Below, in pieces: positions 19,640 through 29,143 of a DNA stretch of 64,000 nt (position 1 is the first letter of the stretch; each line of letters begins with the position of its first letter). The notes beneath the pieces were generated by a model. The model was not told the origin of the DNA, did no database searches, and worked only from the letters and a program-made list of their open reading frames with translations. This DNA is from Peteryoungia wuzhouensis (lineage in GTDB: Bacteria > Pseudomonadota > Alphaproteobacteria > Rhizobiales > Rhizobiaceae). The stretch is from assembly GCF_003205195.1 (NCBI RefSeq), contig NZ_QJRY01000003.1, positions 186,001 through 250,000 of the forward strand. Direction: 5' to 3'. The position numbers were made by a program, and so were the translations under genes.

Positions 19640-20281
19640 ATGGATTTCATTCCCAGCCTGCCCGTCTTTCTGGCCTTCAGCCTCGCCCTGCTCCTGCTCG
19701 CAATCACGCCCGGCCCCGACATGACGCTCTGGATCAGCAGATCCCTGCGCGACGGTCGCGCCGTCGGTCTGATGACGCTGGCGGGTACCAGCTTTGGCAT
19801 TGCGATTCACACCATGCTGGTCGCCTTCGGCATCTCGGCTCTCATCGTCGCATCCCCGACAGCCTTCCTGCTGCTGAAAACAGGCGGGGCGGCCTATCTG
19901 CTGTGGCTGGCTCTACAGGCGGTCCGCCATGGCTCGAACTTCGTCATCAAGGCGGAAGGGGATGCCGTCGTCTCGAAGAAGGGGGCCTTCCTGAACGGCC
20001 TCTGGGTCAACCTCTTGAACCCCAAGGTCATCATCTTCTTCATGACCTTCCTGCCGCAGTTCGTCACAGCAACCGACCCAAATGTCACGGGCAAGCTGCT
20101 TTTCCTCGGGCTATGGTCGATCGTGCTGTCACTGCCGATCGGCATCGGCATCGTCTATGGGGCAGATTTCATGTCGACCTGGCTGCAGGCCAACCGCAAG
20201 GTTCTGCGCGGCATCGACTACACCTTTGCCGGCGTCTTCTCGATCTTCGCCGTGAAGATCCTCATGACCCAGGCGAAGTAA
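19640..20281 (+). CDS. LysE/RhtB family amino-acid exporter
   Basis: A 213-residue inner-membrane protein with six predicted helices. The opening helix with LLLAITPGPDMTLWISRSLRDGRAVGLMTLAGTSFG is the LysE/RhtB signature (the conserved PGP and following Gly-rich helix). WVNLLNPKVIIFFMTFLPQFV in the middle is the second conserved block. Members export amino acids such as homoserine, threonine or lysine derivatives; the particular substrate is not predictable. It lies in the same direction as the SDR gene but is separated from it by a small hairpin. Confidence 0.9.
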   Translation: MDFIPSLPVFLAFSLALLLLAITPGPDMTLWISRSLRDGRAVGLMTLAGTSFGIAIHTMLVAFGISALIVASPTAFLLLKTGGAAYLLWLALQAVRHGSNFVIKAEGDAVVSKKGAFLNGLWVNLLNPKVIIFFMTFLPQFVTATDPNVTGKLLFLGLWSIVLSLPIGIGIVYGADFMSTWLQANRKVLRGIDYTFAGVFSIFAVKILMTQAK

Positions 20282-20313
20282 GCCGAAAGGTGTCCTGAGC
20301 CGGGTTGGCTGGC

Positions 20314-21552
20314 TCAGTCGTCATCCTCGCCGTGGCCGGCGATCATCATCGCCTCGAAGGCCATGCGTTCGGTCTTGCGCATGCGCTCTGATTCCGATTT
20401 CAGCTGGCCGCAGGCGGCAAGAATGTCGCGTCCACGCGGGGTGCGGATCGGCGAAGCATAACCGGCCTGATTGATGAAATCGGCAAACTTCTCGATCGTT
20501 GCCCAGTCGGAACACTGGTAGTTCGTGCCCGGCCACGGGTTGAACGGGATCAGGTTGATCTTCGCCGGGACGCCCTTCAGGAGCTGGATCAGGCCCTTGG
20601 CATCTTCCAGGCTGTCGTTGACGTCCTTCAGCATCACATATTCGAAGGTGATGCGACGGGCATTCGACAGGCCCGGATAGTTGCGACAGGCTTCGATCAG
20701 ATCCTTGAGCGGATACTTCTTGTTGATCGGCACCAGCATGTCGCGCAGCTCGTCACGCACGGCATGCAGCGATATCGCCAGCATGACGCCGATCTCTTCG
20801 CCTGTGCGATAGATTTCCGGCACCACGCCCGAGGTGGAAAGCGTGACACGACGCTTCGAGAGCGAAAGGCCGTCGCCATCGGTGGCGATCAAAAGCGCCT
20901 TCTTCACCTCTTCGAAATTGTAGAGCGGCTCGCCCATGCCCATCATGACGATGTTGGTGACCTTGCGGTCGCTGGACGGCATCATCGTTCCGACGGGCGT
21001 TTCCCGATCCGGGAAGTCGCCCAGCCGATCGCGCGCCAGGAGAAGCTGCGCCAGAATTTCTTCCGCCGTCAGATTGCGTACCAGCTTCTGCGTTCCGGTG
21101 TGACAGAACGAACAGGTGAGCGTGCAGCCGACCTGGCTGGAGATGCACAGCGTGCCCCGGCCCTCTTCCGGAATGTAGACGCTTTCGACTTCGACAGGAC
21201 GGCCGGCACCGCGCGGGGGGAAGCGCAGGAGCCACTTGCGGGTGCCATCATTGGAGACCTGCTCTTCGACGATCTCTGGCCGAGCAATGGTGAAATGCGT
21301 CTTCAGCATCTCACGCATGTCCTTCGAGACATTGGCCATGTGATCGAAATCCGAGACGCCGCGCACATAGATCCAGTTCCAGATCTGCGCAACCCGCATC
21401 TTGATCTGTTTGTCCGGCACGCCCTTGTCCCTGAGCGCCGCCCCCAGGGCTTCGCGATCAAGACCGATCAGGCTCGGCTTCTCGACGGAAGCAGCGGGGC
21501 GAACCGGGGCGGCAGTCTGGCTACGCTCGGGAAGCGTCACGGTGACAGTCAT
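20314..21552 (-). CDS. rlmN: Dual-specificity 23S rRNA A2503 / tRNA A37 C2-methyltransferase RlmN
   Basis: RlmN is a radical-SAM enzyme that methylates C2 of A2503 in 23S rRNA and A37 in some tRNAs. The [4Fe-4S] ligands C-x3-C-x2-C are Cys143, Cys147 and Cys150 in [14 protein letters not shown]. The methyl-carrying Cys near the C-terminus is in [24 protein letters not shown] and [11 protein letters not shown] are further conserved blocks. The 412 residues include a Pro/Ala-rich N-terminal extension typical of rhizobial versions. The minus-strand region upstream (21553-21738) holds only its promoter. Confidence 0.96.
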   Translation of the reverse strand: MTVTVTLPERSQTAAPVRPAASVEKPSLIGLDREALGAALRDKGVPDKQIKMRVAQIWNWIYVRGVSDFDHMANVSKDMREMLKTHFTIARPEIVEEQVSNDGTRKWLLRFPPRGAGRPVEVESVYIPEEGRGTLCISSQVGCTLTCSFCHTGTQKLVRNLTAEEILAQLLLARDRLGDFPDRETPVGTMMPSSDRKVTNIVMMGMGEPLYNFEEVKKALLIATDGDGLSLSKRRVTLSTSGVVPEIYRTGEEIGVMLAISLHAVRDELRDMLVPINKKYPLKDLIEACRNYPGLSNARRITFEYVMLKDVNDSLEDAKGLIQLLKGVPAKINLIPFNPWPGTNYQCSDWATIEKFADFINQAGYASPIRTPRGRDILAACGQLKSESERMRKTERMAFEAMMIAGHGEDDD

Positions 21553-21736
21553 CGTCTGGACCTCTGGACCATAGCGGCAAGCATGCTCCGATCGAGCGCT
21601 TCCCGGCTGGCAGGTATGAATTCATGGATCGTGCGGACAGGGGACGACGCCCGATGCCCTAATTTGCAGCGGCCAATAGCAGCTTTTTTGCCGTTCGTCA
21701 CCCCGAGGCGGGCAAGCCGGGCGCATGGCCAAAACG

Positions 21737-21771
21737 GCGAGGGCCGGCAGTTACCTGCCGGCCCTCGGAAT
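21737..21771 (-). terminator. Rho-independent terminator of the ialB-type gene
   Basis: A perfect 12-bp stem GAGGGCCGGCAG/CTGCCGGCCCTC (21739-21750 with 21755-21766, 4-nt loop) is followed on the minus strand by GCCGTTTTG. It lies 18 bp past the stop of the invasion-associated protein gene. Confidence 0.8.
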
Positions 21772-21788
21772 GGTTAGACCCGACGCTG

Positions 21789-22292
21789 TTACTTGCAACC
21801 CTGGATCTTCTGCAGGGCTGCCGAAATGCCGGACAGCGAATAGGTGTAGCTCGTGGGCGTGCCGCGAGCTGAAGTGGCCTTGACCGTCATCGACGAGCCG
21901 CCCTTCATGGCTGCAACCAGTGCCGGCTCTTCTGCAGCGTTTTCGACCCAGGCAGAGGTATCCTTGACGAACATGACGAAATTTTTGGAATCGATCGTCA
22001 CATTGACCTTGGAATCGCCCTTCATGGGATAGCCCATCATCGCCTGCGGCTCATAGGAGATATTCTGTCCCGGGCGCTGCGAGATCACGAAGAAGATATC
22101 GCCGTGATTGACGCTTGCGGGTTCCTTGGTCGTCGGCACGGACAGCACGTAGCAGACTGTGCCGCCATTGGACTTGTAGGAATAGGCACCCCAGGCCTTG
22201 AATTGCTCGATCCGTGTCGGCGATTGAGCATTGGCGAGACCGCTGCTCGCCAGGATGATTGCCAGTGCGGCTACGCTACTTCTTACGAACAT
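21789..22292 (-). CDS. Invasion associated locus B (IalB) family protein
   Basis: A 167-residue exported protein. The signal peptide MFVRSSVAALAIILASSGLANA is clear, with cleavage expected before QSPTRIEQ. The mature part has the IalB pattern: FKAWGAYSYKSNGGTVCYVLSVP, then PMKGDSKVNVTIDSKNFVMFVKDTSAWVE, and a terminal LQKIQGCK whose Cys may pair with that in VCYV. IalB was named for Bartonella erythrocyte invasion, but homologues occur throughout non-pathogenic Rhizobiales, where the role is unknown and probably envelope-related. The start is set by the signal peptide; a 20-residue in-frame extension upstream is discounted. Confidence 0.88.
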   Translation of the reverse strand: MFVRSSVAALAIILASSGLANAQSPTRIEQFKAWGAYSYKSNGGTVCYVLSVPTTKEPASVNHGDIFFVISQRPGQNISYEPQAMMGYPMKGDSKVNVTIDSKNFVMFVKDTSAWVENAAEEPALVAAMKGGSSMTVKATSARGTPTSYTYSLSGISAALQKIQGCK

Positions 22293-22558
22293 GTCTTCCT
22301 GCCGGTTGTTTCCATCCATCGCCCAGCCGAACGGCCGGGCGCTCATCGTCAAAACCTGTGTTCAGTTTGACTTAATTTACCTTACCAAACCATGAACGGG
22401 ACACAGTTTCTTGTCGCACTCTGTGTCGTCGTTCTGATCAGCCGTCGCAAGATACGGCGAGACGCGGCTTTGCACCGCGCCCTCCTCGTTCGGATGTAGA
22501 AGGAAAGAATCGGGCAAGAGTTGGGCTGGAAACGGTTTTCCGGAAAGCGGCGCGCCTC

Positions 22559-22939
22559 TCACGCCGGCTTTTCGTCATCCGCCAGCACTCGATCGGCTTC
22601 CTCGTAGTGCCGCTCCTTGATGTGCCGGTTGATCAGCGCGAAGGCCGTCGTGAGGACGGCGATATCATCGGTAAAGCCGATCACGGCCAGGACGTCCGGT
22701 ACGGCATCGATCGGCAATACGAAATACCCCAGAGCCGCAAGCAGGATGCCCCGGACACGCAAGGGGGTTTCGCGGTCGATCGCGCAGTAATAGGCGGCCG
22801 CCACATCGCGCGAAAACGGGATCTGACGCGCTGCCTTCCGGAACGTCGGCCAGAACCGGCGCCGTACTTTCTCCTCCTGCTTCTGCTGGGTTTCTTCATC
22901 ACCCGGCAGCAGGATTTCACCGATCTTCACGTCATCCAT
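22559..22939 (-). CDS. YkvA/DUF1232 family protein
   Basis: A 126-residue protein of the YkvA family. The core is RVRGILLAALGYFVLPIDAVPDVLAVIGFTDDIAVLTTAFALI, with the hallmark LPxDxxPD followed by GFxDD, which forms a helical, membrane-associated hairpin in family members. Residues flanking it are charged and probably cytoplasmic. The function of the family is unknown. The start is taken at the ATG ending at 22939 (MDDVKIGEILLPGDEE); a TTG 11 codons upstream is possible. The 266-bp gap between this gene and the IalB gene holds nothing I can identify other than promoter-type sequence. Confidence 0.87.
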   Translation of the reverse strand: MDDVKIGEILLPGDEETQQKQEEKVRRRFWPTFRKAARQIPFSRDVAAAYYCAIDRETPLRVRGILLAALGYFVLPIDAVPDVLAVIGFTDDIAVLTTAFALINRHIKERHYEEADRVLADDEKPA

Positions 22940-23018
22940 GAGCCAACGATCCTTTCGTGCGGACCCAATCAATCATATGTGATCAGCCACGGGAAAATTC
23001 AATCGGCAGCGAAAACGC

Positions 23019-23321
23019 TCACGCCGCGTCCCGACCAGCCATGTCCATGAGAACGGCAAGTTGGAAATCCAGTTCCGTCAGACCATGTGCGGAATGTGTC
23101 GTCAGCTGGACATGCACCTTGCGATAGACATTCGACCATTCCGGGTGATGGTCGATCTTTTCCGCAGCGAGTGCACACTGGGTCATAAAGCCGAAGGCTT
23201 GGCGGAAATCGTTGAAGACGAAATGCTTCTCAATGGCACTTCCATCCTTCACCAAGGTCCAGCCCTGCAGCTCCGCAAGTCTGGCCGCCACTGCGGCGTC
23301 ATCGAGTTTTTGTCTGATCAT
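23019..23321 (-). CDS. phhB: 4a-hydroxytetrahydrobiopterin dehydratase (pterin-4a-carbinolamine dehydratase)
   Basis: This enzyme dehydrates 4a-hydroxytetrahydropterin so that the cofactor of phenylalanine hydroxylase can be recycled. The protein is 100 residues, the family size. The active-site motif [22 protein letters not shown], with paired histidines and HPEW, is complete. The start ending at 23321 has GGAGG 6-8 bp upstream, so the longer frame is rejected. No phenylalanine hydroxylase gene lies in the window; in rhizobia the dehydratase often stands alone, so a role in other pterin chemistry is possible. Confidence 0.94.
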   Translation of the reverse strand: MIRQKLDDAAVAARLAELQGWTLVKDGSAIEKHFVFNDFRQAFGFMTQCALAAEKIDHHPEWSNVYRKVHVQLTTHSAHGLTELDFQLAVLMDMAGRDAA

Positions 23322-23447
23322 GGATCTGCCTCCTGCCAAACTCGCGTCCACCACCATGCCTGGATGGCAGGGTGCGATGGCACTGTCTGCCATGTCGGGT
23401 CCAGCATGACAGGATCAAGATGCGCTTGTCGGCGCGCAAAGGCGAAT

Positions 23448-24041
23448 TTACAGCAGGCTCTTTTCCGGTTGCAGGCTTCGACCGACAAAACTGGATGCAC
23501 CAGCCGGCTCATGCAGCGGGAAGATCTCTTCTGTCAGATAAGGCCCGCCACCGACTGATTCCTTGGAGGAAAGCAGAACGAAGCGGGAGACCTTGAACGG
23601 CAAAGTGTGGAAGTCACCTCGCCCACCCAGATAATGCACGACATCATCGAGCCGGGAGGCCTTCAACCTTGCGAGCGTGACATGTGGCGTGAACTTGCGC
23701 GGATCGGGCGCGAGACCCAGCCGCTGGCAGATGCGTTCGATCTCGCCCTGGAGAGCGTAGAGTTCGGGAGCGGCTGATACGCCCGCCCAGATCGAATGCG
23801 GCTTCTTCGAGCCGAAGGAGCCGATGCCGTTCAGGGTGAGCGAAAATTCGGGGCGGTCAATCCGGTCGAGACGATCGACGATTTCGTCCGCCGTGCGGCC
23901 ATCGACATCGCCGATGAAGCGCAGGGTGATGTGATAGTTTTCGACATCGATCCAGCGAGCCCCGGGGAGGCCACCGCGCAGCAATGAGAGGCTCATGGCG
24001 GCGTTGCGCGGAATTTCGAGGGCAGTGAACAATCTCGGCAT
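23448..24041 (-). CDS. thpR: RNA 2',3'-cyclic phosphodiesterase (LigT/ThpR family)
   Basis: This is a 2H phosphoesterase that hydrolyses 2',3'-cyclic phosphates on RNA ends. Both catalytic H-x-T-x motifs are visible: HITLRF near residue 37 and HVTLARL near residue 124, with FKVSRFVLLSSKE after them. The 197 residues are about family length. It opens MPRLFTALEIPRNA, matching the RLFxAL start. GGGGAG stands before the ATG. Genes around it do not suggest a pathway. Confidence 0.92.
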   Translation of the reverse strand: MPRLFTALEIPRNAAMSLSLLRGGLPGARWIDVENYHITLRFIGDVDGRTADEIVDRLDRIDRPEFSLTLNGIGSFGSKKPHSIWAGVSAAPELYALQGEIERICQRLGLAPDPRKFTPHVTLARLKASRLDDVVHYLGGRGDFHTLPFKVSRFVLLSSKESVGGGPYLTEEIFPLHEPAGASSFVGRSLQPEKSLL

Positions 24042-24107
24042 GGAGAGCTCCCCGAATCTTTTGCAGGTGCTTACAGCGAATCATGCAATGACAAGAGGCG
24101 CAAGCGA

Positions 24108-24755
24108 TTAATTCGGCTTACCCTTGATGCCGGACACCCAAGATTGGGCGAGGGGAAGCATGCGTTCGGCCATGACGGCAAGACCCTCCGTGTTCGGATG
24201 CATGCCATCCTCAAGCAGGAGCTTCCGCTCGGTGATCACGCCGTCCAAAACGAAAGGATAGAGCGGCAGGTCGTATTTCTTGGCGAGATCCGGATAGATC
24301 GCATTGAAGCGCTCGGCATAGTCGATGCCCATATTGGGCGGTGCCAGCATGCCGATCAGCAGGACGGGAATGTTCCGGGCCTTGAGACGCGTGATGATCT
24401 GGTCGAGATTGCGCGCCGTCTGCTCGGGAGGAATGCCGCGCAGGGCATCATTGGCGCCGAGTTCCAGGATCACGCCGTCGGTTCCATCGGGCACTGACCA
24501 GTCGACCCGCGCCAATCCGCCGGATGTGGTATCGCCGGAGACCCCCGCATTCGTGATGACGACGTCGTGCCCCTTGGCGACGAGATTGCGCTGCAGCTGT
24601 GCCGGCAATGCATCGTCCTGCGGCAACTGGTAGCCGGCCATCAGGCTGTCGCCGAAGCCCACCAGTTTCAGCGGCTCTGCGAGCGAGGCCGTGACACCCG
24701 CCAGCGTTGCCATGAGGATCACGGCGAAATGAAGCAGCGCAGCTTTAAATGTCAT
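24108..24755 (-). CDS. Arylesterase / SGNH-GDSL esterase, TesA-like
   Basis: A 215-residue exported serine esterase of the TesA (thioesterase I / lysophospholipase L1) group. After a signal peptide (about 26 residues, ending SLA) come block I GFGDSLMAGYQL with the nucleophile Ser, the oxyanion Gly in NAGVSGDTTSGG, block III GANDALRG, and block V DGMHPNTEG with the catalytic Asp/His. It acts in the periplasm on acyl esters or lysophospholipids. GGAAGGA precedes the ATG. It is divergent from the YbbA/YbbP transporter genes across 74 bp, the same arrangement as tesA-ybbA-ybbP in enterobacteria. Confidence 0.92.
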   Translation of the reverse strand: MTFKAALLHFAVILMATLAGVTASLAEPLKLVGFGDSLMAGYQLPQDDALPAQLQRNLVAKGHDVVITNAGVSGDTTSGGLARVDWSVPDGTDGVILELGANDALRGIPPEQTARNLDQIITRLKARNIPVLLIGMLAPPNMGIDYAERFNAIYPDLAKKYDLPLYPFVLDGVITERKLLLEDGMHPNTEGLAVMAERMLPLAQSWVSGIKGKPN

Positions 24756-24829
24756 GCTGTCCTTCCTAGATTGCCCGAAGTGCCGATCACCGGCAAACCC
24801 TTGATCTCAACGATATAGGATGGCCGAGT

Positions 24830-25543
24830 GTGAGAAACACCATCATCGAACTGAAAAGCGCTGATCTCACCCTTGGCAATGCCGCCGCCTCCGTTCACGT
24901 TTTGCGGAGCATCGATCTGAAGATCGATGAAGGTGAAGCTGTCGGTATTGTCGGCCCCTCCGGTTCGGGCAAGTCGACGTTGCTGATGGTGCTGGCCGGC
25001 CTGGAACGGTTGGACAGCGGCGAGATTAATGTCCGCGATACGCCCATTCATACGCTGAGCGAGGACCGGCTGGCCGATTTCCGCGGCCGCAACATCGGCA
25101 TCGTCTTCCAGTCTTTCCATCTGATCGCCAACATGACGGCGCTGGAGAACGTCGCGATCCCGCTGGAACTCGCCAACGTCAAGAATGCCTTCGACATTGC
25201 CCGCAAGGAATTGCAGGCGGTCGGCCTCGGCGAAAGACTGAGCCACTATCCGGGGCAGCTTTCCGGCGGCGAACAGCAGCGCGTCGCCATCGCCCGCGCG
25301 CTAGCCCCTTCGCCGGCCGTCCTGATCGCAGACGAACCCACAGGCAATCTCGACACCGATACCGGTCGGCAGATCGCCGATCTGCTGTTTGCCAAGCAGC
25401 AGGAACGCGGCATGACGCTCGTGCTGGTAACCCATGATACGACGCTGGCTGCGCGGTGTTCACGCCAGATCCGCGTCGCCTCCGGTCAGATCGCCGGCGA
25501 CAGCCACGCCGAACAGGCCCGTCTGACGACGGTGTCCGCATGA
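24830..25543 (+). CDS. ABC transporter ATP-binding protein, YbbA-like (LolD/MacB class)
   Basis: A 237-residue ATPase. Walker [10 protein letters not shown] is at residues 42-50, the Q-loop in [10 protein letters not shown], the signature [15 protein letters not shown] at about 147-161, Walker [13 protein letters not shown] next, then the switch His in LVLVTHDT. The class (ATPase serving FtsX-type permeases) is clear from the LTAL-like N-terminus and EPTGNLD. It begins with GTG. Its stop overlaps the permease start by 4 bp. In enterobacteria this pair neighbours tesA; the substrate is unknown, with lipids or lipoproteins suspected for the class. Confidence 0.93.
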   Translation: MRNTIIELKSADLTLGNAAASVHVLRSIDLKIDEGEAVGIVGPSGSGKSTLLMVLAGLERLDSGEINVRDTPIHTLSEDRLADFRGRNIGIVFQSFHLIANMTALENVAIPLELANVKNAFDIARKELQAVGLGERLSHYPGQLSGGEQQRVAIARALAPSPAVLIADEPTGNLDTDTGRQIADLLFAKQQERGMTLVLVTHDTTLAARCSRQIRVASGQIAGDSHAEQARLTTVSA

Positions 25544-28086
25544 CGAGTTTCACAACGCGGCTGTCGGTCGCCTTTCGCATCGCGCTGCGTGAGTTGCGCG
25601 GCGGGCTGAAAGGATTTTACATTTTCCTTGCCTGCATTGCGCTCGGCACCGGCGCGATCGCGGCCGTCAACTCCGTCTCCACGGCGATCACCGACGCGAT
25701 CTCCTCAGAAGGCCGCTCGCTTCTCGCGGGTGACGTCCGGGTGGAACTGGACAACCGCGAGGCAACACCGACCGAACTCGCCTTTCTGCAAAGCTTCGGG
25801 ACGGTCTCTGCCTCGACCGGCCTTCGCTCCATGGCGCGTCTGGCCGATGGCTCCGATCAGTCGCTGGTCGAAGTCAAGGCGGTGGACGAGACCTATCCGC
25901 TTTACGGTCGCCTTGTTGCCGAGCCGGATCGACCTCTTGCCGATCTTCTGGCTGCCAACGGCAATATCTACGGCGCCGTTGTCGCACCGCTTCTGCTGGA
26001 GCGCATGAACAGCAAGGTTGGCGACGAATTCCTTCTCGGCAATGCCCGCTTCCGCATCACCGGTACGATCGTCACGGAGCCGGATGCCGTGTCCGACGGC
26101 TTCGGCTTTGCGCCGCGCTTCCTGACCAGCCGCAAGGCCCTCTTCGCCAGCGGCCTGGTTGCGACCGGAAGCCTCGTCGAGCACGCCTACAAGATCCGCT
26201 ACAACGACCCGGCGACCAGCCCAGAGACACTCCGCACCAAGGCCCAGGCGGAATTCCCGGCGGCCGGATGGTCGATCCGCAGCAGCGACCGGGCGGCCCC
26301 GGCCCTCACAGAAAATGTTGAACGCTTTTCGCAGTTCCTCACCCTTGTCGGGCTGACAGCTCTGGTGGTGGGCGGCGTTGGCGTCGCCAATGCCGTGCGC
26401 GCCTTTCTCGATTCCAAGCGCACGGTCATCGCCACGCTCAAATGCCTGGGTGCCCCGGCATCCGTCGTCGTTCTGGTTTACCTCATCCAGATCACCCTGG
26501 TGGCCATGGTGGGTATTGTCGCCGGCCTCGTGCTCGGCGCCATCGCCCCGCCCATCACCGCGAGTTATCTCGCCGGCATCCTGCCGATATCTGCCGAGGC
26601 AAGGCTTTATCCGCAGGCTCTGGCGCTGGCAGCGATCTTCGGCATCCTGGTGACCTTCGCCTTTGCCATCCTGCCACTCGGCCATGCCCGAAAGGTGCCG
26701 GCCACCGCCCTCTTCCGCGAACAGGGTTTTGAAGCCTCAGGCCTTCCGTCCTGGCCATATCTGCTGGCGATGGCGCTCTCCCTTGGCGCCCTGGCTGCGC
26801 TGGCGATCTTCACCTCGGACCAGCGCCGCATCGCCGCGATCTTCCTCGCCGCCATGGCGGCGGGCTTTGTCCTGCTGCGTCTCGTCGCCTACCTGATCTC
26901 CTGGCTGGCGCGCCACAGCCCGAGAAGCCATTCGGCAGCGCTGAGGCTCGCAGTCGGCAACATTCACCGCCCCGGCTCGCTGACGGCCTCTGTCACCCTC
27001 TCACTCGGCCTCGGCCTTAGCCTGCTGGTGGCCTTGGCCCTGATCGACGGCAATCTGCGCCGTGAGCTGACCGGCAGCCTGCCGGAACGCGCCCCCAACT
27101 TCTTCTTCGTCGATATCCAGGGCAGTGAAGTGGAAGACTTCCGCACGCTGGTCGAGGGCTTGGCCCCGGAAGGCAAACTGGTCGAAGTCCCCATGCTGCG
27201 CGGCCGCATCCTTGAGCTGAACGGCACGGATGTCGCCAAGATGGATGTGCCACCCGGCGGCCGTTGGGTTCTGCGCGGAGATCGTGGCCTAACCTATGCG
27301 ACCAACATCCCCGAAAACAGCAGTGTGACCGAAGGCGAATGGTGGCCGAAGGACTATACCGGTGAGCCCCTGGTATCCTTCTCCGACCAGGAAGCGAAGG
27401 AACTGGGCCTCAGGATCGGCGACACGGTCACCGTCAACGTGCTCGGCCGCAACATCACCGCGAAGATCTCGAACTTCCGCGCGGTGCAATGGGAGAGCCT
27501 GTCGATGAATTTCGTCATGGTCTTCTCGCCCAACACCTTTGCCGGCGCCCCGCATGCCTGGCTGGCAACCCTGATCGAGCCGAACGCGACGGCAACCGAC
27601 GAGGCTTCGGTTCTGCGTGCAGTCACACAACGCTTCCCGACAATCACGACGGTGCGCGTCAAGGACGCGCTCGACATGGTCGACAAGCTCGTCGGGCAGC
27701 TGGCGACCGCCATTCGCGCGGCAGCAGCAGTGGCCCTCATCGCATCGGTGCTGGTACTCTCCGGCGCGCTGGCCGCCGGCAACCGCGCACGCACTCATGA
27801 CGCTGTCATCCTGAAGACGCTTGGTGCCACGCGCGCCATGCTGATCCGGGCCTTTACCTATGAGTACATGTTGCTCGGTGCGGCGACTGCTGTCTTTGCC
27901 CTCGTCTCCGGCGGTGGCATTGCCTGGTATGTGCTGAGCCAGATCATGAAACTGCCGTCGACTTTCCTGCCCGACGTCGCCGCCATGACGATCGTGATTT
28001 CTCTGGTCATCACCATCGGAATCGGACTTGCCGGCACCTGGCGGATTCTCGGCCAGAAGGCGGCCCCTGTTCTGCGGGAGCTTTGA
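25540..28086 (+). CDS. FtsX-like ABC transporter permease, YbbP type
   Basis: An 848-residue permease. Residues 1-240 carry one membrane helix (about 24-45) and a periplasmic MacB-like core domain. A first FtsX block (about 265-420) has three to four helices, with more helices in the middle (about 425-520). A second periplasmic domain follows, and a second FtsX block (about 735-848) ends the protein, giving the duplicated layout of YbbP. The start at 25540 ([22 protein letters not shown]) overlaps the ATPase gene by ATGA. Such permeases transmit ATPase movement to the periplasm rather than form a wide channel; cargo unknown. Confidence 0.92.
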   Translation: MTSFTTRLSVAFRIALRELRGGLKGFYIFLACIALGTGAIAAVNSVSTAITDAISSEGRSLLAGDVRVELDNREATPTELAFLQSFGTVSASTGLRSMARLADGSDQSLVEVKAVDETYPLYGRLVAEPDRPLADLLAANGNIYGAVVAPLLLERMNSKVGDEFLLGNARFRITGTIVTEPDAVSDGFGFAPRFLTSRKALFASGLVATGSLVEHAYKIRYNDPATSPETLRTKAQAEFPAAGWSIRSSDRAAPALTENVERFSQFLTLVGLTALVVGGVGVANAVRAFLDSKRTVIATLKCLGAPASVVVLVYLIQITLVAMVGIVAGLVLGAIAPPITASYLAGILPISAEARLYPQALALAAIFGILVTFAFAILPLGHARKVPATALFREQGFEASGLPSWPYLLAMALSLGALAALAIFTSDQRRIAAIFLAAMAAGFVLLRLVAYLISWLARHSPRSHSAALRLAVGNIHRPGSLTASVTLSLGLGLSLLVALALIDGNLRRELTGSLPERAPNFFFVDIQGSEVEDFRTLVEGLAPEGKLVEVPMLRGRILELNGTDVAKMDVPPGGRWVLRGDRGLTYATNIPENSSVTEGEWWPKDYTGEPLVSFSDQEAKELGLRIGDTVTVNVLGRNITAKISNFRAVQWESLSMNFVMVFSPNTFAGAPHAWLATLIEPNATATDEASVLRAVTQRFPTITTVRVKDALDMVDKLVGQLATAIRAAAAVALIASVLVLSGALAAGNRARTHDAVILKTLGATRAMLIRAFTYEYMLLGAATAVFALVSGGGIAWYVLSQIMKLPSTFLPDVAAMTIVISLVITIGIGLAGTWRILGQKAAPVLREL

Positions 28087-28246
28087 GCCGACCCACGCAT
28101 CCCAATGATTACCGCGATTTAAGGCAACGGGTCTTGTTCCCCGGGCCTTTCCATCTCATATTGATGTCACGCATGCTGGGCTTCGCAGCGGCGCGGGGGT
28201 CATTCGGACCCCATCGTCAAACATCGAAGCTTTGAGAGAGGAAACC

Positions 28247-28984
28247 ATGTCCGAACTTCGCAACTATCAGAGCCGCACGGGCCAAGCCCAGTCGGCCACG
28301 ATGATCGACGAAGGTCTGCGCGCCTATATGCTGAAGGTGTATAACCTGATGGCTCTGGGCCTTGCCATCACCGGTATCGCAGCCTTCGCAACCTTTCAGC
28401 TCGCCGTATCGAATGGACAGCTAACCGGCTTCGGTCAGGCCATCTTCCTGAGCCCGCTCAAGTGGTTGGTGATCCTGGCGCCGGTCGCCATGGTCTTCTT
28501 CCTGAGTTTCCGCATCGAAAAGATGAGCGTGTCCGCAGCACAGACGACTTTCTGGGTCTATGCGGCCCTAATGGGCCTGTCGCTGTCGTCGATCTTCCTG
28601 ATCTACACGGGCGCCAGCATCGTCCAGACCTTCTTCGTGACGGCCGCTTCGTTCGGCGCCCTGTCGCTCTATGGCTACACCACCAAGCGTAGCCTGTCGG
28701 CCATGGGTTCGTTCCTGATGATGGGTCTGTTCGGCCTGATCATCGCCTCGCTGGTCAACCTGTTCATGGCCTCGTCCGCTCTGGATTTTGCCATCTCGGT
28801 GATTGGCGTCTTGATCTTCGCGGGCCTCACCGCCTACGACACCCAGTCGATCAAGGAGTCCTATCATGAGGCCCATTCGAGCGAAGCCAGCGGTCGCTTG
28901 GCCATCATGGGCGCGCTCCGCCTCTACCTCGACTTCATCAACCTCTTCCTCTTCATGCTCCGTTTCCTCGGAAACCGGAACTGA
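28247..28984 (+). CDS. Bax inhibitor-1/YccA family membrane protein
   Basis: A 245-residue inner-membrane protein with seven predicted helices starting at about residue 30 (YMLKVYNLMALGLAITGIAAFATF). The C-terminal block FAGLTAYDTQSIKESYHE is the UPF0005/BI-1 signature, containing the paired aspartates region of the pH-sensitive Ca2+ leak family, and LYLDFINLFLFMLRFLGNRN ends it. E. coli relatives (YccA, YbhL) include an FtsH regulator. The N-terminal 25 residues are soluble. GAGAGG precedes the ATG at 28247; a terminator follows the stop by 24 bp. Confidence 0.95.
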   Translation: MSELRNYQSRTGQAQSATMIDEGLRAYMLKVYNLMALGLAITGIAAFATFQLAVSNGQLTGFGQAIFLSPLKWLVILAPVAMVFFLSFRIEKMSVSAAQTTFWVYAALMGLSLSSIFLIYTGASIVQTFFVTAASFGALSLYGYTTKRSLSAMGSFLMMGLFGLIIASLVNLFMASSALDFAISVIGVLIFAGLTAYDTQSIKESYHEAHSSEASGRLAIMGALRLYLDFINLFLFMLRFLGNRN

Positions 28985-29008
28985 TCTTCAAGAAGAGTTC
29001 GATAAGTC

Positions 29009-29036
29009 AAACCCCGCTTCGGCGGGGTTTTTCTTT
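29009..29036 (+). terminator. Rho-independent terminator of the BI-1 family gene
   Basis: The stem AACCCCGC/GCGGGGTT with a TTCG loop is followed by TTTTCTTT. It is a textbook plus-strand terminator, 25 bp after the stop. Confidence 0.92.
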
Positions 29037-29083
29037 GCCTGAATGGTGGCGTGTTAAAAATGAGGTCCGCAGCCAAAAAGGCA

Positions 29084-29117
29084 CAAAAAAACCTCCGGCT
29101 CACACCGGAGGTTTTTC
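29084..29117 (-). terminator. Bidirectional terminator downstream of carD
   Basis: ACCTCCGG (29091-29098) pairs with CCGGAGGT (29104-29111). Seven A residues precede and TTTT follows, so it can end transcripts in both directions. It lies 27 bp past the carD stop on the minus strand. Confidence 0.9.
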
Positions 29118-29143
29118 AGGAATGCAGTTGAACGAAGAGAGGC

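Noticed and set aside
22377-22562. 61-codon open frame upstream of the YkvA gene
   Set aside because: No ribosome-binding site, no recognisable motif, and it ends at the YkvA stop region in a promoter-type gap.
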